64,000 bases of DNA, from assembly GCA_964370985.1 (NCBI GenBank), contig CAYJLE010000009.1:23108-87107 (forward strand), given 5' to 3'. The position numbers and the translations under genes were made by a program. This document shows positions 60,509 to 64,000 of the stretch, one piece after another (the stretch's first letter is position 1; every line of letters begins with the position of its first letter). The notes under the pieces were generated by a model. It did no database searches, had not been told where the DNA came from, and saw nothing but the letters and a program-made list of their open reading frames with translations. This stretch comes from JAHDVS01 sp964370985. GTDB lineage: Bacteria > Actinomycetota > Thermoleophilia > Gaiellales > Gaiellaceae.

Positions 60509-61225
60509 GTGTCGCTTACCTGCACGGACATCAGGGCCCTCTACGGCGGCTTCGTCGCCGTAGACGGGGTCTCCCTCTCCGCGACGGAGGGCCACATCCT
60601 CGGGGTGGCCGGGCCGAACGGGGCAGGTAAGACGACGCTGTTCGACGTCCTCTCGGGCTTCCACAGCGCTGACGGCGGACGCGTCGAGCTGAACGGGACC
60701 GACATCACGCGGCTTCCCGTTCACCGGCGCGTCCGCCTCGGTCTCGCTCGGACGTTCCAGTCCCCGCTCGTGCCGACCGAGCTGACGATCGGGGAGACGC
60801 TCGAGGCCGCGCGGCTTGCCTGGTCGCCGAAGCTCGACCGGGCAGTCGAGCAGCCCACCAGGGAGCTCGTGCGGTTCGCGACTCCCGATCGCGTTCGCTG
60901 CGGCGGCCTCGACACGCTCGACCGCCGCAAGCTGCTGCTCGCGTGCGTGCTGATGCGCAAGCCGAGCGTCCTCCTTCTCGACGAGCCGTGCTCCGGCCTG
61001 ATGCAGGACGAGATCGACGAGATGGATGCGATCATCCGCCAGATGGTGGCCGAGACCGCGATCGCCGTGATCGTGGTCGAGCATCGCCTCGAGCTGCTGC
61101 ACGCGGTCGCCGAGACGGTGGTCGTGATGGACGCCGGGCAGGTGATCGCGGAGGGGCCACCGGCGGTGGTGTTCAACGACCCCGCCGTCCAGGCGGCCTA
61201 CTTCGAGGCGCCGCAGGCCGCATGA
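60509..61225 (+). CDS. ABC transporter ATPase (LivG-like)
   Basis: 238 residues. Walker A GPNGAGKTT, LARTFQSPLVPTELTIGETL, Walker B VLLLDEPCSGL, switch VEHRLELLHAVAE. The signature is weak: instead of LSGGQ it reads LDTLDRRKLL, so it may rely on its partner's signature. GTG 60509 after AAGGA. Overlaps the next gene as ATGA. Confidence 0.9.
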   Translation: MSLTCTDIRALYGGFVAVDGVSLSATEGHILGVAGPNGAGKTTLFDVLSGFHSADGGRVELNGTDITRLPVHRRVRLGLARTFQSPLVPTELTIGETLEAARLAWSPKLDRAVEQPTRELVRFATPDRVRCGGLDTLDRRKLLLACVLMRKPSVLLLDEPCSGLMQDEIDEMDAIIRQMVAETAIAVIVVEHRLELLHAVAETVVVMDAGQVIAEGPPAVVFNDPAVQAAYFEAPQAA

Positions 61226-61938
61226 CGAACGTTCTCGAGGTGCGGAATCTCTCGGCGGGCTACGGGCCGCTGCGCGTGCTCCACGAGATCGACCTCGCCG
61301 TCGGCGAGGGCGAGCGCGTGGGGCTCGTCGGTCTCAACGGGCACGGGAAGACGACTCTGCTGCGCTCGATCATGGGGCTCGTCGACTGGCGCCAGGGAGA
61401 GATCGAGCTCGACGGGAAATCGATCCTGAAGACGCCGGCGCATCGGCTGGCGCGGGCGGGTGTCGCCATGATCCCCCAGGGCGACGCGCTCTTCCCCGGC
61501 CTGTCGGTCCGGGAGAACCTCGACTCCGGCGCGTTCGCGACCGGCTGGCGGGAGCGCAAGCAGCGGCGCGACCGCGTGCTCGAGCTGTTCCCGCGCCTCG
61601 CCGAGCGTCTCGACCAGGCGGCCGGTACCCTCTCGGGCGGCGAGCGGCGCATGTGCTCGGTGGGCCGAGGGCTGATGTCGAACGCCCGGGTCTTCCTGCT
61701 CGACGAGCCCTCGCTGGGGCTCGCTCCCGGCGTCGCCGCCGGCCTGTACGCAACGCTCCGGGGCCTCGATCTCCGCGGCGGCACGCTCGTGCTCGCCGAG
61801 CAGAACCAGTCCCTGCTCGAGGGCTGGATCGGCAGGGTCGCCCGGATCCACGGAGGCAGGATCGTCAGCATCGAGACAGCCGAAGCATCCCCGGACGGAG
61901 AAGCCGCCGCGGATCGGGAAGGGAGGGCGGACGCGTGA
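61222..61938 (+). CDS. ABC transporter ATPase (LivF-like)
   Basis: 238 residues. Walker A GLNGHGKTT (His where Ala is usual), MIPQGDALFPGLSVRENLDSG, full signature LSGGERRM, Walker B VFLLDEPSLGLAPG and AEQNQSLL. Complements the LivG-like subunit, which has the weak signature. The tail is Ala/Glu/Asp-rich. GTG of the next gene overlaps its stop. Confidence 0.92.
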   Translation: MTNVLEVRNLSAGYGPLRVLHEIDLAVGEGERVGLVGLNGHGKTTLLRSIMGLVDWRQGEIELDGKSILKTPAHRLARAGVAMIPQGDALFPGLSVRENLDSGAFATGWRERKQRRDRVLELFPRLAERLDQAAGTLSGGERRMCSVGRGLMSNARVFLLDEPSLGLAPGVAAGLYATLRGLDLRGGTLVLAEQNQSLLEGWIGRVARIHGGRIVSIETAEASPDGEAAADREGRADA

Positions 61939-62804
61939 CCGATCTGATCACGACCATCAACCTCGCGGCCGTCTACGGGCTGATCGGAGTCGGTATCTCG
62001 CTGACGTGGGCCGGGCTCGGCTTCCTCAACCTCGCCCACGGCGTCACCTTCGCTGCCAGCCTCTACGGCGCCTGGTGGGCGCAGGAGAACATCTCCGACC
62101 ACGCCTCCGTGATCTTCCTCGGCGGAATCGTCGTCGGTGCCTTCGCGGGCGCCGTCGTGTGGCTGAGCGTCTTCCTGCCCCTGGACGGCAAGAAGAACTG
62201 GGACATGCGCTCGATCATCGCTTCGCTGGGGCTCGCGATCATCGGGGTGAACACGTTCCTGCTCGTCTTCGGGCCCCAGCGCAAGGCGATCGAGTATCTC
62301 TTCGGCACCTCCAAGTTCGAGCTCGGCGGATCCACGATCACGGCCGACAAGAGCGGCGCGATCATCTCGGCGAGCGTCGTCATGCTGCTCGTCGTGATCG
62401 CGCTCGTGAAGTCGAGGATCGGGCTCGGCGTCAGGGCGCTCACGCAAAACGCGGAGGGGGCGGCTCTCGTCGGCATCGGTCGCAAGCAGGCCGCGTTCGC
62501 GATCCTGACCGTGTCCGGGATGCTCGCGGGTTTCGCGGCCGTGCTGCTCTCCCAGATCTTCTATCCGGAGCCGAACATCGGCTATCTGCCGCTTCTGAAG
62601 GGTCTGATCGTGGCCCTGCTCGGCGGCCTCGGCAGCATCCCCGGCGCGGTGGTCGCCGCCCTCCTGGTGGGAGCCACCGAGGCCGTCACGGCGCACTACC
62701 TCGACCAGAGCTGGATCCTCCTGACCCAGTTCGGGCTGATCGCGGTCGTGCTGCTCGTGCGCCCGCGCGGCGTGGCCGGCATCCTCGAGGCGACGCGTGC
62801 GTAA
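61935..62804 (+). CDS. ABC permease (LivH-like)
   Basis: 289-residue membrane protein. Starts V-TDLITTINLAAVYGLIGVGISLTWAGLGFLNLAHGVTF, the LivH/UrtB-type signature; RALTQNAEGAALVGIGRKQAAF is the coupling loop; LKGLIVALLGGLGSIPGAVVAALLVG follows. GTG 61935 overlaps the ATPase stop. Confidence 0.92.
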   Translation: MTDLITTINLAAVYGLIGVGISLTWAGLGFLNLAHGVTFAASLYGAWWAQENISDHASVIFLGGIVVGAFAGAVVWLSVFLPLDGKKNWDMRSIIASLGLAIIGVNTFLLVFGPQRKAIEYLFGTSKFELGGSTITADKSGAIISASVVMLLVVIALVKSRIGLGVRALTQNAEGAALVGIGRKQAAFAILTVSGMLAGFAAVLLSQIFYPEPNIGYLPLLKGLIVALLGGLGSIPGAVVAALLVGATEAVTAHYLDQSWILLTQFGLIAVVLLVRPRGVAGILEATRA

Positions 62805-63867
62805 CTCGCTGCTGAGCGTCAAGTCCGCTCTCGACGCCGCGTTCTACGGCGGGGGGCTCGCGGCCGCTCTCGTCCTCTTCTTCTTCGTCTACGACAACGA
62901 GGTCTTCGGCGGCCACTGGATCCTCTTCTGCCTGTACGCGTCGATCAACCTGATGTGGATGCTCGTGATCGGCACGGCGGGCCTCTACTCGTTCGCCACG
63001 ATCGCGGTCGTCGGCGCGTGCGCGTACGTCGGCGCGCTCGTGTCGGGCGGCTCGATCGCGGGGAAGGAGCTCGAGAGCGCCCGGTCGCTGAACGTGGTCT
63101 TCATGATCCTGATCGCGACCGGGTTCGGCGCGCTCCTCGGAGCGATCGTCGCGGCGCCGACGATCCGCCTGCGCGGTATCTACTTCGCGCTGTTCACGAT
63201 CGGCCTGGCCGAGGTGGGGCGGGCGATCGTGAAGCAGCACGAGGTGCTGGGCAAGAACTCGGGCCTCTTCGGCGGGGCGCGGTTCATCAAGGTCGACCAG
63301 ATCGCGACCGAGACGGGGCGCACCATCCACTTCTTCGTGGGCCTCGCCCTGCTCGTGTTCTGCCTGCTCGTGTACCGGGCGGTCGACGGCGGCAGGCTCG
63401 GCCTGCTGCTCCGGACCGTCCGGGAGAGCGAGAGCGTCGCGAAGGGGCTCGGCGTCGACGTCGTGCGTGCGCGCTTCGCCGTCTTCATCATCTCGTCGGC
63501 GGTGCTCGGACTGATCGGCGGCTTCTACTCCGGCTTCTACGGCGGCGTCTCGCTGACGATCTTCGACTTCAACACGCTGCTGCTCCTGCTCGCGATGATC
63601 GTCGTCGGCGGTCTCGGGTCGGCCAAGGGGGCGATCATCGGAACGGCGCTGCTGCTGTTCATCGACCGCACGTTCGCGGACATCGAGACGCCCGCGTGGC
63701 GTCTCGTCTGGATCGGCATCATCATGTTCGGGATCACGCTTGGCACGACGCGGGGCCTCGTCGGTATCCCCTCGCAGGTCCGCGAGTACCTGAACCGGCG
63801 CCGGGCGAGTCGCGAGACGGGCGGTAGCGGGCCGGGCCCCGCCGCGCCCGAGGCCTCGGGACCGTAG
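62797..63867 (+). CDS. ABC permease (LivM-like)
   Basis: 356-residue permease, overlapping the LivH-like gene by eight bases. About 10 membrane segments; TIRLRGIYFALFTIGLAEVGRAIVKQ and LLLLLAMIVVGGLGSAKGAIIGTALLL are LivM blocks, with RTVRESESVAKGLGVDVVRARF as the coupling loop. C-terminal Gly/Pro/Ala tail. Completes the second Liv-type transporter in the window. Confidence 0.92.
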   Translation: MRNSLLSVKSALDAAFYGGGLAAALVLFFFVYDNEVFGGHWILFCLYASINLMWMLVIGTAGLYSFATIAVVGACAYVGALVSGGSIAGKELESARSLNVVFMILIATGFGALLGAIVAAPTIRLRGIYFALFTIGLAEVGRAIVKQHEVLGKNSGLFGGARFIKVDQIATETGRTIHFFVGLALLVFCLLVYRAVDGGRLGLLLRTVRESESVAKGLGVDVVRARFAVFIISSAVLGLIGGFYSGFYGGVSLTIFDFNTLLLLLAMIVVGGLGSAKGAIIGTALLLFIDRTFADIETPAWRLVWIGIIMFGITLGTTRGLVGIPSQVREYLNRRRASRETGGSGPGPAAPEASGP

Positions 63868-63876
63868 GAGGCCGCG

Positions 63877-64000
63877 ATGACGCTCGAGCCGGGCCTGTGC
63901 GAGACGGTGCTCGCCAGGGTCGACGCGCTCGCGCGCGAGCTCGTCGAGACGCTCTCCGAGGCTGTTCAGATCGAGAGCGTCAACCCGAAGTACCCGGGCC
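63877..64000 (+). CDS. M20-family deacylase/peptidase, N-terminal part
   Basis: Cut by the window edge; 41 residues visible. ATG 63877 with TAGGAGG just upstream. MTLEPGLCETVLARVDALAR and then ETLSEAVQIESVNPKYPG, the last being the N-terminal signature of M20 enzymes such as acetylornithine deacetylase and succinyl-diaminopimelate desuccinylase. It belongs to the transporter operon and would deacylate an imported N-acyl amino acid. Confidence 0.65.
   Translation, partial: MTLEPGLCETVLARVDALARELVETLSEAVQIESVNPKYPG

Noticed and set aside
60509..61225. Weak ABC signature taken as a sign of a pseudogene
   Set aside because: Walker A, Walker B and the switch His are intact and the frame is full length; paired ATPases often have one degenerate site.

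Overview
The window is a high-GC (roughly 70 %), gene-dense chromosomal segment of an actinobacterium, possibly of the class Thermoleophilia (Gaiellales/Solirubrobacterales-like). The reasons are heavy G/C use at third codon positions, many GTG starts, an actinobacterial-type phosphofructokinase, and the gene order comEA-comEC-holA-rpsT-murJ-lepA-hemW-hrcA-dnaJ-prmA-mtaB-HIT-yqeY-phoH-ybeY-dgkA/PAP2-cdd-era. The assignment rests on sequence reading only. About 20 genes have a TAnnnT hexamer 6 to 10 bases before the start codon, which is the layout of leaderless mRNAs. I used this to choose several starts (phoH, uvrB, the GNAT gene, vapB).

Layout. 1-8.7 kb: a truncated metallophosphoesterase, leuS, a universal stress protein, a FAD oxidoreductase, and competence/replication genes comEA-comEC-holA. 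8.7-24.4 kb: a housekeeping block for translation, protein folding, tRNA modification, envelope lipid carrier and ribosome maturation, then an M3-like peptidase and a TrpC-like protein. 24.4-31.1 kb: pfk, tRNA-Leu(CAA), and a branched-chain-amino-acid-type ABC transporter (livK facing livHMGF across a strong bidirectional terminator), then a GNAT. 31.2-34.7 kb: an accessory island of somewhat lower GC with a frameshifted small gene, a C5-cytosine methyltransferase, a putative PD-(D/E)XK restriction enzyme, a Vsr endonuclease and a VapBC toxin-antitoxin pair. 34.8-43.6 kb: polA, rpsA, coaE, a lytic transglycosylase, a subtilase and uvrB. 43.6-51.5 kb: small overlapping genes, a decayed duplicate of a phosphoesterase C-terminus, two secreted proteins, a phosphoesterase and GH3 pair sharing one promoter, a PH-domain protein, an E1 alpha/E1 beta/stand-alone lipoyl-domain operon, a VOC protein and a CxxC protein.

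51.6-64 kb holds the most interesting region: two consecutive operons in the same direction. The first encodes an M28 peptidase, an M24 peptidase, a V4R-like protein, both subunits of 2-amino-4-ketopentanoate thiolase (OrtA/OrtB), an XRE-cupin regulator, a Dabb/EthD-like protein and an HDAC-family deacetylase. The second encodes a Tat-exported substrate-binding lipoprotein, two ABC ATPases, two permeases and the start of an M20 (ArgE-like) deacylase. Each operon is preceded by a good -35/-10 promoter whose 17-base spacer contains the identical 11-base palindrome GTCCGgCGGAC, so they probably form one regulon. The second also has an Arg-rich 45-codon leader ORF whose stop overlaps the start of the binding-protein gene. 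I infer an uptake and breakdown pathway for an N-acyl amino acid, peptide or ornithine-derived compound ending in AKP thiolase. No ornithine aminomutase genes are in the window.

No CRISPR array, rRNA, transposase, prophage or riboswitch was recognised.
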